Below, piece by piece: positions 25,622-33,737 of a stretch of DNA of 43,072 bases. The notes below the pieces were generated by a model that saw nothing but the letters and a program-made list of their open reading frames with translations, searched no databases and was not told where the DNA came from. Position 1 is the first letter of the stretch. Every line of letters starts with the position of its first letter. Position numbers and translations under genes: made by a program. Origin of the DNA: an uncultured Prevotellaceae bacterium (GTDB lineage: Bacteria > Bacteroidota > Bacteroidia > Bacteroidales > Muribaculaceae); NCBI GenBank assembly GCA_900316835.1, contig ONEL01000022.1:1-43072 (forward strand). The letters run 5' to 3'.

Positions 25622-26245
25622 TCACTGCTGTGTGACCGTGGTCACGGGTTGTGGACGCGATTGCGATGCCTGTCCCTGAGGCAGGGTAGAGGCATTGGCA
25701 GGAATTTCGGTAACTGTGGTAGTGCCCTGAGCTGCGGCAGGTTGCTGGGGTTGTGTCGCCGCTGGGTCGGTGCCTATACCATCACCACCATCAATGGGCT
25801 CGGGCTCGGGCGAGGCATACTCGTCGCTAGCTGGCTTGGTGGCAAGAACCACTTTCACCCCCACCTTAGCTCCCTTGTCGAGGATATCGACAATCTTGCC
25901 ATAAGGCACGTCTTGGTCGGCATGTAATGCCACAAACTGTGAGGGGTCGCTTTGTTTCACGCTTTGCAAGAAGCCATAGAGCTGCTCGGGAGGCAAAGGC
26001 ATGAGGTCGCCCTGCGAGATGGAGTCGCCCTGTGTGGCAAACATGTTCATGTCCTTGTCGATGTAGATGCGTGTGGTGGGCTTGATGGCCGTTTGTTGTC
26101 CGCTCTGTGGCAGGTTTACCTCCATCGCCGATGGGAAGACGAAGGTCGACGTAACCATGAAGAAGATGAGCAGCAAGAAGATGACATCGGTCATCGATGC
26201 CATGCTGAACATCGACATTGTCTCGTGTTGTCTCTTCAGTGCCAT
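25622..26245 (-). CDS. exbD: biopolymer transport protein ExbD/TolR
   Basis: A 207-aa protein with one membrane helix (18-38). MTDVIFLLLIFF carries the conserved proton-pathway Asp at residue 20. A periplasmic ExbD fold follows (40-135; VFPSAMEVNLPQSGQQ, VPYGKIVDILDKGAKVG). The C-terminal 65 residues form a disordered Pro/Gln/Thr-rich extension that classical ExbD lacks. It begins 3 bases after the exbB stop codon. Only one exbD is present, whereas many Bacteroidetes have two in a row. Confidence 0.93.
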   Translation of the reverse strand: MALKRQHETMSMFSMASMTDVIFLLLIFFMVTSTFVFPSAMEVNLPQSGQQTAIKPTTRIYIDKDMNMFATQGDSISQGDLMPLPPEQLYGFLQSVKQSDPSQFVALHADQDVPYGKIVDILDKGAKVGVKVVLATKPASDEYASPEPEPIDGGDGIGTDPAATQPQQPAAAQGTTTVTEIPANASTLPQGQASQSRPQPVTTVTQQ

Positions 26246-26248
26246 GAT

Positions 26249-26950
26249 TTACTTCTTAGCTGGCTCGTTGAGCAGGTCCATAAACTCCATTGTGCTACCC
26301 TCGAGGCGGTTCATGATTTTATTAACGCGCGAGGTGAGGAAATTGTAGGCAAACAGTGCCAAGATGCCCACCACAAGACCGGCAACAGTGGTCACCAGTG
26401 CCTCGTAGATGCCACTGGCAAGGATGCTCACGTTGCTGTTTTGCCCGGCGCTGGCGAGCGAATAGAACGCCTGCACCATACCGGTCACGGTGCCCAGGAA
26501 GCCAATCATGGGCGCACCGGCTGCGGTGGTTGCTAGCCAGTTAAATCCTTTCTCCATGCGTGCTACCTCCATGTTTCCCACGTTCTCGATAGCGACAAGC
26601 ACATCGTTCATGGGACGTCCAATGCGCGACACGCCTTTTTCAATCATGCGCGAGTAGGGCTTATTGGTCGAGGCACACAGTTGTTTAGCCTCATCGATTT
26701 TGCCAGCCTGAATCAGTTCCTTGATTTTCTGCAGGAAGTCGGAGTCGGCCTTCGTTACCCTGCTGGTTGCGAAAAGACGCTCAAAGAAGATGTAGATACT
26801 CACCAGTAAGAGCAGTGCCAGTGGAATCATGAGCCAGCCACCCTTGAGAGTGAGGTCCCACACCGATAATGCAGTACTTGTTGTTGTCGCAGCACCTTGT
26901 GCCGCCGCTTGAGTCGCCGCTTGGGCCACTATCATGTTAATTAAAGTCAT
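26249..26950 (-). CDS. exbB: ExbB/TolQ/MotA proton channel protein
   Basis: A 233-aa membrane protein with three helices: about 35-55 (GGWLMIPLALLLLVSIYIFF), and a later pair around TTAAGAPMIGFLGTVTGMVQAFY (140-162) and ALVTTVAGLVVGILALFAYNFL (185-206). The last two are the conserved MotA/TolQ/ExbB block lining the proton path. It forms the pentameric motor with ExbD and powers TonB. It lies downstream of pdxJ with a 43-base gap. Confidence 0.94.
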   Translation of the reverse strand: MTLINMIVAQAATQAAAQGAATTTSTALSVWDLTLKGGWLMIPLALLLLVSIYIFFERLFATSRVTKADSDFLQKIKELIQAGKIDEAKQLCASTNKPYSRMIEKGVSRIGRPMNDVLVAIENVGNMEVARMEKGFNWLATTAAGAPMIGFLGTVTGMVQAFYSLASAGQNSNVSILASGIYEALVTTVAGLVVGILALFAYNFLTSRVNKIMNRLEGSTMEFMDLLNEPAKK

Positions 26951-26993
26951 GATTTTTAGATTGTATTATAGTGGTTATTAAATTCGTTATTTT

Positions 26994-27710
26994 TTAATCT
27001 CTGAGGCAGTCTTTGTAGGCAGCGATGGTTTTTTCCAGTCCCAGGTATAGGGCATCGCTGATGAGAGCGTGACCTATCGACACCTCGTCGAGGTGTGGCA
27101 CATGGTCCTTGAAGAACTTTAGGTTCTTGAGGTTGAGGTCGTGTCCGGCGTTGAGTCCTAGCCCCACGCTGTGAGCCACTTGAGCCACACGGGTGTAAGG
27201 CTCAACAGCCTGCTCGGGGTTACGCTCAAATTGCTCGGCAAAGGGTCCGGTGTATAGCTCCACGCGGTCGGCTCCAGTCTTTGCTGCCCATCGCACGGTG
27301 TCGTCATCGGCATTTACAAAGATGCTAGTGCGAATGCCGGCGCTCTTGAGCTGGTCGACGATGTCGCACAAGAAGTCAAAATGTTGTTGCACATCCCATC
27401 CTTGCGATGAGGTGAGCACTCCAGGTGCGTCGGGCACCAGAGTCACCTGGTGAGGCTTGATAGTGAGTACCAGCTCCATGAATTCCTTGCTGGGATATCC
27501 CTCGATGTTGAACTCGGTGTGCAGTACTGGCTTGAGGTCGAAGACGTCCTGACGGCGAATGTGTCGCTCGTCGGGCCTTGGGTGCACAGTTATTCCACAA
27601 GCTCCAAACTTCTCGCAGTCGAGAGCCACTTGCAGAAGGTTAGGTACATTTCCTCCTCGCGCGTTGCGCAATGTTGCCACTTTATTTATGTTTACGCTCA
27701 GGTTTACCAT
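26994..27710 (-). CDS. pdxJ: pyridoxine 5'-phosphate synthase PdxJ
   Basis: A 238-aa TIM-barrel enzyme of normal length. The opening [17 protein letters not shown] and the active-site block [18 protein letters not shown] (about 39-56) are diagnostic, and [15 protein letters not shown] (about 188-202) is the phosphate-binding region. It condenses 1-deoxyxylulose 5-phosphate and 3-amino-2-oxopropyl phosphate in vitamin B6 synthesis. It is divergent from nadK across a 225-bp region that holds a dyad and two candidate -7 boxes, and leads into exbB-exbD-tonB. Confidence 0.96.
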   Translation of the reverse strand: MVNLSVNINKVATLRNARGGNVPNLLQVALDCEKFGACGITVHPRPDERHIRRQDVFDLKPVLHTEFNIEGYPSKEFMELVLTIKPHQVTLVPDAPGVLTSSQGWDVQQHFDFLCDIVDQLKSAGIRTSIFVNADDDTVRWAAKTGADRVELYTGPFAEQFERNPEQAVEPYTRVAQVAHSVGLGLNAGHDLNLKNLKFFKDHVPHLDEVSIGHALISDALYLGLEKTIAAYKDCLRD

Positions 27711-27776
27711 ATTCTAAAAAGATATAAGCTTTGTTTATTACAATAACGTGTTGTTTTTAATAAATAGTGCACTAGT

Positions 27777-27827
27777 GTGCGCAAAAATTAGTATATTTGC
27801 GCACAGAATATAAAGTTTACAAAGTTA
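27777..27827. promoter_or_regulatory. overlapping pdxJ/nadK promoter elements with a 9-bp perfect dyad
   Basis: GTGCGCAAA (27777-27785) and TTTGCGCAC (27796-27804) form a perfect 9-bp inverted repeat with a 10-bp spacer, the geometry of a dimeric repressor site. The right arm overlaps TATATTTG (27792-27799), a -7 box pointing to nadK. A minus-strand -7 box TAACTTTG (complement of 27820-27827) points to pdxJ. No good -33 elements were found for either box. The two predicted start sites would lie within a few bases of each other. Confidence 0.55.
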
Positions 27828-27935
27828 GACGTTCTTAGCGAGAAATAAAAACAAAATAGTACTTTAAAAAGATTTTTCAACGTTTTTCACACATTTGCAC
27901 GGCACCACTGTAGCCAGTGCACAAGCAGTAAAACT

Positions 27936-28802
27936 ATGAACATAGCAGTATTTGGAAATAGCTATCAAGAGAAATACAAGAGCCAGCTGGGCGAATTCTT
28001 GCATAGCCTGCCGCATGCTCACGAGGTGACTATTGAACGGAAGTTTGCTTCCTACCTGCGCCATGTGGGTGTGGATACTGCCGGGGCTGGGGAGTTTGAC
28101 GTCGACACATTTGCCGGGGCTGAGCTTGCAGTGAGCATTGGCGGCGACGGCACCCTGTTGAGCAAGGCGGCCTTGCTGGCTCGCACTGCCACTCCCGTGG
28201 TTGGCATCAACACTGGTCACTTGGGCTACTTGGCAGCGTGTCGCATTGGCGAGGCGCCAGCCATGATAGAGAAGATAAAAAATGGAGATTATCGCCGCGA
28301 GCAGCGCACCATGTTGCGCTTGCTTGAGATTGACGGCAAGCCGTGTGAAGAGATTTTGGCTCTTAACGAGATAGCCATCTTGCGTCAGGACACCACATCG
28401 ATGATCTCGATGCCCACCACTATCAATGGCACCATGCTCACCACCTACAAGGGCGACGGACTTGTAATAAGCACCCCCACAGGGTCTACAGCCTACAACA
28501 TGAGTGTGGGTGGTCCCATCATCAACCCGTCGACCAGTTGCTTGGTTCTCTCGCCCATCTCGCCTCACTCGCTCACCATGCGCCCCATTGTGGTCGACGA
28601 CGATAGTGTGATAGATGTCACAATCAACACTCGCGCCAAGTGGATACAGGTGAGTGTCGACGGCATGGCGATGACCTTGCCCAGTGGCAGCACCGTGAAG
28701 ATTGCTTTGGCACCACACCGTCTGTCGGTAATCCAGCGTCACGACCATAACTTTGCCGAGACCCTGCGCGAGAAACTCCTGTGGGGCGCCGACCAACGGT
28801 AA
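27936..28802 (+). CDS. nadK: NAD kinase
   Basis: A 288-aa enzyme. The GGDGT motif at 69-73 (SIGGDGTLL), TGHLGYLA (93-100), LNEIAILRQDT with the conserved Asn-Glu, and DGLVISTPTGSTAYNMSVGG (about 178-197) are the four signatures of the family. It phosphorylates NAD to NADP using ATP. It is transcribed alone rightward, from the region shared with pdxJ. It ends just before two tandem repeats that separate it from the LD-carboxypeptidase gene. Confidence 0.96.
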   Translation: MNIAVFGNSYQEKYKSQLGEFLHSLPHAHEVTIERKFASYLRHVGVDTAGAGEFDVDTFAGAELAVSIGGDGTLLSKAALLARTATPVVGINTGHLGYLAACRIGEAPAMIEKIKNGDYRREQRTMLRLLEIDGKPCEEILALNEIAILRQDTTSMISMPTTINGTMLTTYKGDGLVISTPTGSTAYNMSVGGPIINPSTSCLVLSPISPHSLTMRPIVVDDDSVIDVTINTRAKWIQVSVDGMAMTLPSGSTVKIALAPHRLSVIQRHDHNFAETLREKLLWGADQR

Positions 28803-28806
28803 AGCT

Positions 28807-28902
28807 TAATGCACAATGCTCAATGCTTAATTCACAATGCACAATGCTTAATGCTCAATGCTCAATGCACAATGCTCAATGCTCAATGCACAATGCTCAA
28901 TC
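28807..28902. repeat. imperfect tandem repeat of AATGCACA/AATGCTC units
   Basis: About 95 bp made of alternating 7-8-base units (AATGCACA, AATGCTC, AATGCTT and close variants), starting 5 bases after the nadK stop. The variable unit length makes it an imperfect microsatellite-like tract. It does not form a strong hairpin. Confidence 0.85.
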
Positions 28903-28910
28903 TCTTCTTA

Positions 28911-28970
28911 GTAATTCCTAGTAATTCTTAGTAATTCCTAGTAACTCCTAGCAACTCCTAGTAACTCCTA
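28911..28970. repeat. 10-bp tandem repeat, six units (GTAATTCCTA)
   Basis: Six consecutive 10-base units: GTAATTCCTA, one copy with CTTA, then three with C in place of T (GTAACTCCTA, GCAACTCCTA, GTAACTCCTA). It ends 6 bases before the start codon of the LD-carboxypeptidase gene, so it forms the leader of that gene. Copy-number changes here could alter expression. Confidence 0.9.
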
Positions 28971-28976
28971 TCCACA

Positions 28977-29891
28977 ATGATAATTCCTCCTTTTTTAAAA
29001 CCTGGCGATGGTGTGGCTATTATTTCGCCCTCGGGGACGGTGCTTCCCGAGCGCGTGGATGGTGCTGTGAGTGCCATTGAGCAATGGGGATTTATTCCCA
29101 TCGAGGGAGAGTATACTCGCAAGGAATATCGTGTGTATGAAGTTGTTAGCCATAGCGCGCCCTGGCAGCAGCGACTTGCCGACCTGCGGTGGGCACTCAA
29201 AGACCCTCGTGTGAAAGCCATCTTGTGCAGCCGCGGAGGATTTGGCGCTGTGCACTTGCTTGAACATCTCGACCTTGATGCACTAGCTCGCAATCCCAAG
29301 TGGATAATGGGGTTTAGCGACATCTCGGCACTGCATGCGGCATGGCACAGGGCGGGAGTGGTGAGTATCCACTCGTCGATGGCTAAACACTTGTGGCTCA
29401 ATGGTGTTGAAGACGAGTTAAGCGACACTCTCTACAAGATTATAACCAGTGGCGAGCTACCCAGCTATCACGTGGCAGCTCACCCTCACAATCGCGCGGG
29501 TCGTACCACAGCCACCATCACTGGTGGCAACCTGGCGGTGCTAATGGGACTGCTTGCCACGCCATTTAACATACTCAAGCCCGGCCACATACTCATTATT
29601 GAGGACGTAGCCGAGCAAGTCTATCAAGTGCAGCGCTTGCTCTACCACTTGCGCCTCGCCGGCATCCTGCCTCACCTGGCAGGTCTTGTTGTGGGACAGT
29701 TTACAAAGCATCGCGGTGAGGAGACAACGGCAATGGTCGACATGATTGCCGACATGGTGGCACCCTATCACTATCCCGTGGCTTTCAATTTTCCCATTGG
29801 GCACATTGCCCGCAACATCCCCATTGTGGAAGGTGCTACCGCCACACTAGAAGTTAATGATGCCGGCAGCACACTATTGATGCACTGGTAG
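28977..29891 (+). CDS. LD-carboxypeptidase (peptidase family S66)
   Basis: A 304-aa protein. CSRGGFGAVHLLEHLD and WIMGFSDISALHA (about 81-120) contain the nucleophile Ser within GFSD. IIEDVAEQVYQVQRLLYHL (about 204-222) has the catalytic Glu, and FPIGHIARN (about 274-282) the His, so the Ser-Glu-His triad is complete. No signal peptide is evident, in keeping with cytoplasmic muropeptide recycling, where the enzyme removes the terminal D-Ala from tetrapeptides. The start at 28977 immediately follows the 10-bp repeat. It may work in the same recycling pathway as the NagZ-like enzyme 5 kb away. Confidence 0.92.
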   Translation: MIIPPFLKPGDGVAIISPSGTVLPERVDGAVSAIEQWGFIPIEGEYTRKEYRVYEVVSHSAPWQQRLADLRWALKDPRVKAILCSRGGFGAVHLLEHLDLDALARNPKWIMGFSDISALHAAWHRAGVVSIHSSMAKHLWLNGVEDELSDTLYKIITSGELPSYHVAAHPHNRAGRTTATITGGNLAVLMGLLATPFNILKPGHILIIEDVAEQVYQVQRLLYHLRLAGILPHLAGLVVGQFTKHRGEETTAMVDMIADMVAPYHYPVAFNFPIGHIARNIPIVEGATATLEVNDAGSTLLMHW

Positions 29892-29911
29892 GGTTCATGT
29901 TATTAGATAAA

Positions 29912-29950
29912 AGCGTGGGATAATCAAGAACTTAGTGATTATCCCACGCT
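29912..29950 (-). terminator. strong hairpin terminator between convergent genes
   Basis: A perfect 15-bp stem (AGCGTGGGATAATCA at 29912-29926 and its complement at 29936-29950) with a 9-base loop. On the minus strand it is followed by TTTT, so it best terminates the leftward surface-protein operon. It may also stop rightward transcription from the LD-carboxypeptidase gene, where the T run is missing. Confidence 0.8.
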
Positions 29951-30009
29951 ATATGTTGCTGTGACAGGACAATAGTACTATCGCGGTGATCTAAAGGCGT
30001 GCAAATGTG

Positions 30010-31416
30010 TTACTTGCGCACGCAGCGGATGCTGTGGCCAAAGTTATAGGCATGTCCGCTAGTGGTGTAGAGAGTAACGTTAGTGGAACTCTGGTTGATG
30101 CGCAAAGTTTGGAAGCTTTGTCCCTCGCTGTAAGGGGTAGTAGACCAGAACCAAGCGTCGGAACCGTCGCTGGTGTCGCCAGTGGCAGTGCTGAAGTAAC
30201 CAGCAGCCCAAGCGTTGAAACCGTTGAGGTTAGTGCCTTCCTTGCCCATGTTCCACGAGTAGTCGGTGTCGCTCTTGAAATTAGTTGCTGCGGGACCGCC
30301 ATAGGTGCGCACCTTTCTCCACTGGTCGATAGAAGGAATTTCCCATCCTTCGGGAGCCAGCTGGTCGCCCTTCTCGACGCAGTAGCCGTTGTAGAGCATG
30401 CCAAAGATAGAGATATAATCGTTGTCATCGGCATAGACGTGATAAGCTCCAGTGGTGTTAGCGTTCCAAGCAGTGCCTTGAGTAGACTTGAACATTTCGA
30501 TAGCTGTGCCGTCGATCCACTTAGCTGCGCGCAGGTTTTCGGCGAGCCAGTACTGTGTGCCAATCTTCACAATCTTGTAGGTGTTCTCCTCGCTACCACG
30601 GATGTCGACCAGCAAGTCGGGCTCTACAGTGCCTTCCTCAACAGTGGCTGGCGCGTCGATAACAATCTCGCCATCAACCAGGTAAACAGTAGAAAGAGCT
30701 GTGCTGTTGCCAGCGGTGTAGGTGCATGTGTTGGCTTCTAGATCCCACACGGCGGTGCCACTGTCGGTAGCGCTCACACCCTTAGTGAGAATTGCGCGTC
30801 CCTGTGCATCGCATGGATAGACGATAACTCGGCGTTCGCCCAATTCCTTGATATATTCCTCACACACCTCGGCCACCTTCACGTCGCCCAGCATCACGCG
30901 TTGTACCATGCATGAAGTGAAGTCGTCAGGAATGTTGATTTTCACGGCAGGAAGCTCAACACTCTTCTCAGGCACTACAAATGTGGCGGTTGCCATGGTT
31001 CCAGGCATGCCATACTTGTCGTAGGCGAGTGTGGCGATGGTGTAGGTAGTGCCAGGAGTGGGGCTAGTGATAGTGCCATTACTCTCGCCGTCGATGTTGC
31101 TCTTGGGTGCATCAACGAGCGCTTCTTCCACATTGCCATTGGTGATAACAATGCTATAGTTGCTTGCAGCTTCGCTCTTGGCAATGCTGTAGTTTACAAT
31201 GCCGTTATCGCCATCCCATTCAAAGCTCAGGAATGTGGGTGTAGCCACCACCTCTCCCTCAATGAGGTCGAACGAGAGGCTGTCGATGTCGGCAATGTTA
31301 TAGACGGTGATGTCGCCATTCTTCATGGTGACGACGAGTCGGTTAGGTGTTGATTGCGCATAGGAGGCTAATCCCATCGTAATCAATGCTATAAGGAGGA
31401 AAAACTTTTTCATCAT
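30010..31416 (-). CDS. exported FISUMP-domain surface protein
   Basis: A 468-aa protein with a signal peptide (1-20, ending YAQS). The N-terminal module NGDITVYNIADIDSLSFD (about 34-51) is the small beta unit seen in many Bacteroidales surface proteins. A fibronectin-like region (60-150) follows. The C-terminal 190 residues form the FISUMP domain (Fibrobacter succinogenes major paralogous domain): GTQYWLAENLRAAKW, GWEIPSIDQWRKV and a final GHSIRCVRK. Its function is unknown; it is probably cell-surface. It overlaps the preceding gene by 4 bases, so the two are translationally coupled. Confidence 0.85.
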   Translation of the reverse strand: MMKKFFLLIALITMGLASYAQSTPNRLVVTMKNGDITVYNIADIDSLSFDLIEGEVVATPTFLSFEWDGDNGIVNYSIAKSEAASNYSIVITNGNVEEALVDAPKSNIDGESNGTITSPTPGTTYTIATLAYDKYGMPGTMATATFVVPEKSVELPAVKINIPDDFTSCMVQRVMLGDVKVAEVCEEYIKELGERRVIVYPCDAQGRAILTKGVSATDSGTAVWDLEANTCTYTAGNSTALSTVYLVDGEIVIDAPATVEEGTVEPDLLVDIRGSEENTYKIVKIGTQYWLAENLRAAKWIDGTAIEMFKSTQGTAWNANTTGAYHVYADDNDYISIFGMLYNGYCVEKGDQLAPEGWEIPSIDQWRKVRTYGGPAATNFKSDTDYSWNMGKEGTNLNGFNAWAAGYFSTATGDTSDGSDAWFWSTTPYSEGQSFQTLRINQSSTNVTLYTTSGHAYNFGHSIRCVRK

Positions 31417-31889
31417 TTCTTGAATTTAAAGGTTGAGTTGTTGATAGTGATAATGTAGATGCCAGGTTGCAGGTGAGCGGTGTTGATGCTCTCTCCACGC
31501 CACTGGCGGTTAGAGTAGACTTGCTGCCCGTTGACAGCATAGATTGCTACCGCGCCACTGGTGGCACCAAGCACCGCAATGCTGTTACGGCTGGTGGCAA
31601 TGCGCACTGTGGTGGCATCGTCGGTGCTAATTTTTTCCACGGCAGTCTGCTGCTGGTCGGTGAATTTAACCGAGAGAACATTGTTCATGTCGATTTCTTG
31701 GTTACCCTCGGGGGTGGCGACAATCATGTTGGCACCATCAAAAGTCACCTTGTTGATAGCAGGCAGACTATACGAAGCCATGGGCGAGCCATTGGCATTG
31801 AATATTGTCATGAACGACTGGGCTTGAGCCACGCCGCTCCACAACATTACAGCCAACGGCAAGAGGCTGATTTTTAATCGATTAGTCAT
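31413..31889 (-). CDS. small exported protein with T9SS-like C-terminal sorting tail
   Basis: A 158-aa protein with a signal peptide (1-23, ending AQAQ). The first half has the same beta unit as its downstream partner (SYSLPAINKVTFDG, DMNNVLSVKF). The last 75 residues resemble a type IX secretion (Por) sorting domain: VAIYAVNGQQVYSN and LQPGIYIITIN ending in KFKK. It is first in a two-gene operon with the FISUMP protein. A -7 promoter element is at 31971-31978. It may be an exported regulator or partner of the FISUMP protein, but nothing in the sequence proves it. Confidence 0.78.
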   Translation of the reverse strand: MTNRLKISLLPLAVMLWSGVAQAQSFMTIFNANGSPMASYSLPAINKVTFDGANMIVATPEGNQEIDMNNVLSVKFTDQQQTAVEKISTDDATTVRIATSRNSIAVLGATSGAVAIYAVNGQQVYSNRQWRGESINTAHLQPGIYIITINNSTFKFKK

Positions 31890-31970
31890 GCGTTAAAGTG
31901 AAAATTATGGTTAATAAAAAAATGAATTATTTTATTCTTGTGGTTATTATAATGGATTAGAAAGATAGTG

Positions 31971-31978
31971 CAAATATA
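31971..31978 (-). promoter_or_regulatory. candidate -7 element for the two surface-protein genes
   Basis: TATATTTG on the minus strand matches TAnnTTTG. A TTG at 32001-32003 is 22 bp away, slightly too far for the usual 19-20 bp. The leader would be about 80 bases, AT-rich and without clear structure. Confidence 0.45.
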
Positions 31979-32035
31979 TTAATTTTTTTTGAATAAATAA
32001 CAATAACAGCAGCATTTAAGAGCTACTATTATCAT

Positions 32036-32740
32036 TTATTTTATTACTGGCCAGGGAAAAGTTTTGAGTTGTCGTTCCAGCTGCTTCTCGCGTCCACCCA
32101 CGTAGGCATTAAGCAGGGCATGGAACTGAGGGGAGTGGTTCATGTGAGTGAGGTGAGCAAGCTCGTGGCACACGACAAGCGTTATAAGCTCCTCGGGGAG
32201 GAAAACGAGGTTTGCCGAGAGCTGAATAACTCCCGCAGGCGTGCAGTGCCCCAGTTTGCGCAGTCCTCGCCCTATCTCAAAGTGACGTGGTGCCACCGCT
32301 AGCCTCTGTGTTATGCTCTTGGCAAGTGGCAGAAGGACCCTAGCAGCCCGCTCATGTGCCATCATTTTTAAGGCTTTAGATACCCATTCCTTGTTGTGGT
32401 GATGATTTAGGTCGGTGCCCTGTGGCACACTCACCACCACATTAGTATCGGTTTTGCTAAATATAATCTTGCCTGGTAACTGGTCTTGCTCGTTGATGGT
32501 GATGGTGAAGCCGTAGCACTGAATTACTTGCCCCAGGTGGTAGCTCAGTGTGTCCTGTTGTCGCGACTTGCGCAGCCGCGTGCGGAAGTCGTTGATGATA
32601 TTTTCCAGTTGCTGCCGCGAAGCCCCTGGTGGCACATTCATGTAGATGTTGCCGCCACGCCAGCGCATGGTCACGTTGCGCATGTTGCCACGCACTGCGA
32701 TATAGATGCGCCCAAATTCTTTATCGTCGATATAATACAA
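32036..32740 (-). CDS. YgjP/DUF45-family M48-like metallopeptidase
   Basis: A 234-aa soluble protein. VVCHELAHLTHMNHSPQFH (about 185-203) has the HExxH zinc motif with a third ligand His downstream, the standard DUF45 pattern. RRWRGG-like and YGFTITINEQDQLPG segments form the N-terminal part of the family. No signal peptide is present, so it is cytoplasmic. The physiological role of the family is poorly known. It is transcribed leftward and stands alone, with structured DNA at 32776-32817 upstream. Confidence 0.88.
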   Translation of the reverse strand: MYYIDDKEFGRIYIAVRGNMRNVTMRWRGGNIYMNVPPGASRQQLENIINDFRTRLRKSRQQDTLSYHLGQVIQCYGFTITINEQDQLPGKIIFSKTDTNVVVSVPQGTDLNHHHNKEWVSKALKMMAHERAARVLLPLAKSITQRLAVAPRHFEIGRGLRKLGHCTPAGVIQLSANLVFLPEELITLVVCHELAHLTHMNHSPQFHALLNAYVGGREKQLERQLKTFPWPVIK

Positions 32741-32775
32741 TGTGCTAAGAGTTATGTTTTAGTAGACGAAGGGTG

Positions 32776-32817
32776 CCATGCTACGCATGGAAATTAAAGA
32801 GCGAAGCTCTAAATTCC
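32776..32817. repeat. two adjacent small hairpins in the intergenic region
   Basis: CCATGC-TAC-GCATGG (32776-32790) is a perfect 6-bp stem. It is followed by an overlapping longer stem formed by GGAAATT and AGAGC (32789-32802) with GCTCT and AAATTCC (32806-32817), loop GAA. Neither has a T run. The compact self-complementary form suggests a REP-like intergenic element or a leader structure for the metallopeptidase gene. No second copy was seen in this window. Confidence 0.5.
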
Positions 32818-32916
32818 ACTATAATAAGCGCTTTAATTATGTTGCGCCAGGAGCGTCACCGCTAGTAAAGTGGTAATTGCTCTAAAACGAGTTCAACAGA
32901 TATTGTTTTGTCATCA

Positions 32917-33699
32917 TCAAGCTGTTACTTGCACGGGGATGCCAGTTTGCTCCTCGATGTGGGCGGCGATGCGCTTGAGGTCGTCGAGAGGCACTTTCAC
33001 GAGTTTCTGCTCGGGAGTCTTGCGGTCGATGGTGTAGAGCATTATCTCCTGTGGCTTGATTGCCAGGTAGGCGTTGATAAGGGCGTCGATCTCGTCACTG
33101 GTGGTGTTGTCCACAATCTCGCCGTCATGCTCGCCACGCACCATCATTGTCTGCACAATGCACTTGCCGCCATAGGCTTTCAGGTCCTCGATGATGCCCG
33201 CAGGCAGCACGTTGGGCGAAGTGGGGCGGTTGATGAGTCGCATGGTGTGAGGCACAGCGCTGTCGAGCTTGAGAATGTTGTTGTCCACCTGCTTGAGGGC
33301 GGCAATCACGCTAGGCTTTCCAGCCATTGTGGCATTGCTCAGCACAGTTACTTTAGCATCAGGAAAATACTGGTTGCGCAAGTTTATCACGTCGTGCACA
33401 ATTTCCTTGAACTGAGGGTGTACCGTGGGCTCGCCGTTACCCGAGAATGTTATCACGTCGAGCTTTTCGCCAGCCTCGTGCATGGCTTTGAGTTTGGCTT
33501 TAAGTTGCTTCTTGAGAGATTCACGTTTTGCTACTCCTGTGGTGCCAGGTCCCTGAGCGTTGTAGCCAGCCTCGCAATAGAGGCAGTCGAAGGAGCATAT
33601 TTTGCCGTCATTAGGCATAAGGTTCACGCCCAGCGAAGTTCCCAGGCGACGGCTATGGATAGGGCCAAAGATTGTGCTTGTAAATAAAACAGTTTGCAT
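32917..33699 (-). CDS. radical SAM protein
   Basis: A 260-aa enzyme with the cluster motif CSFDCLYC (CxxxCxxC, about 35-42) and the SAM-binding block TFSGNGEPTVHPQF (about 83-96). It has no extra cysteine-rich domain. The opening GPIHSRRLGTSLGVNLMP is typical of the YfkA/wyosine-like group, whose substrates are largely unknown. No signal peptide is present, so it is cytoplasmic. It lies 38 bases to the right-hand (upstream) side... separated from the metallopeptidase by 176 bases and from the glycosyltransferase by 38 bases, with the same direction as both. A specific reaction cannot be assigned. Confidence 0.88.
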   Translation of the reverse strand: MQTVLFTSTIFGPIHSRRLGTSLGVNLMPNDGKICSFDCLYCEAGYNAQGPGTTGVAKRESLKKQLKAKLKAMHEAGEKLDVITFSGNGEPTVHPQFKEIVHDVINLRNQYFPDAKVTVLSNATMAGKPSVIAALKQVDNNILKLDSAVPHTMRLINRPTSPNVLPAGIIEDLKAYGGKCIVQTMMVRGEHDGEIVDNTTSDEIDALINAYLAIKPQEIMLYTIDRKTPEQKLVKVPLDDLKRIAAHIEEQTGIPVQVTA

Positions 33700-33737
33700 G
33701 TCGTGTGAGTTAATTTTTCTATAATTCCTAGTAGATA

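Noticed and set aside
27864..28796. 310-aa minus-strand frame opposite nadK
   Set aside because: It is a shadow of the clearly conserved nadK coding sequence and has no protein-like features.
28807..28970. Possible CRISPR array
   Set aside because: The units are 7-10 bases with no spacers, and no cas genes are present, so these are simple tandem repeats.
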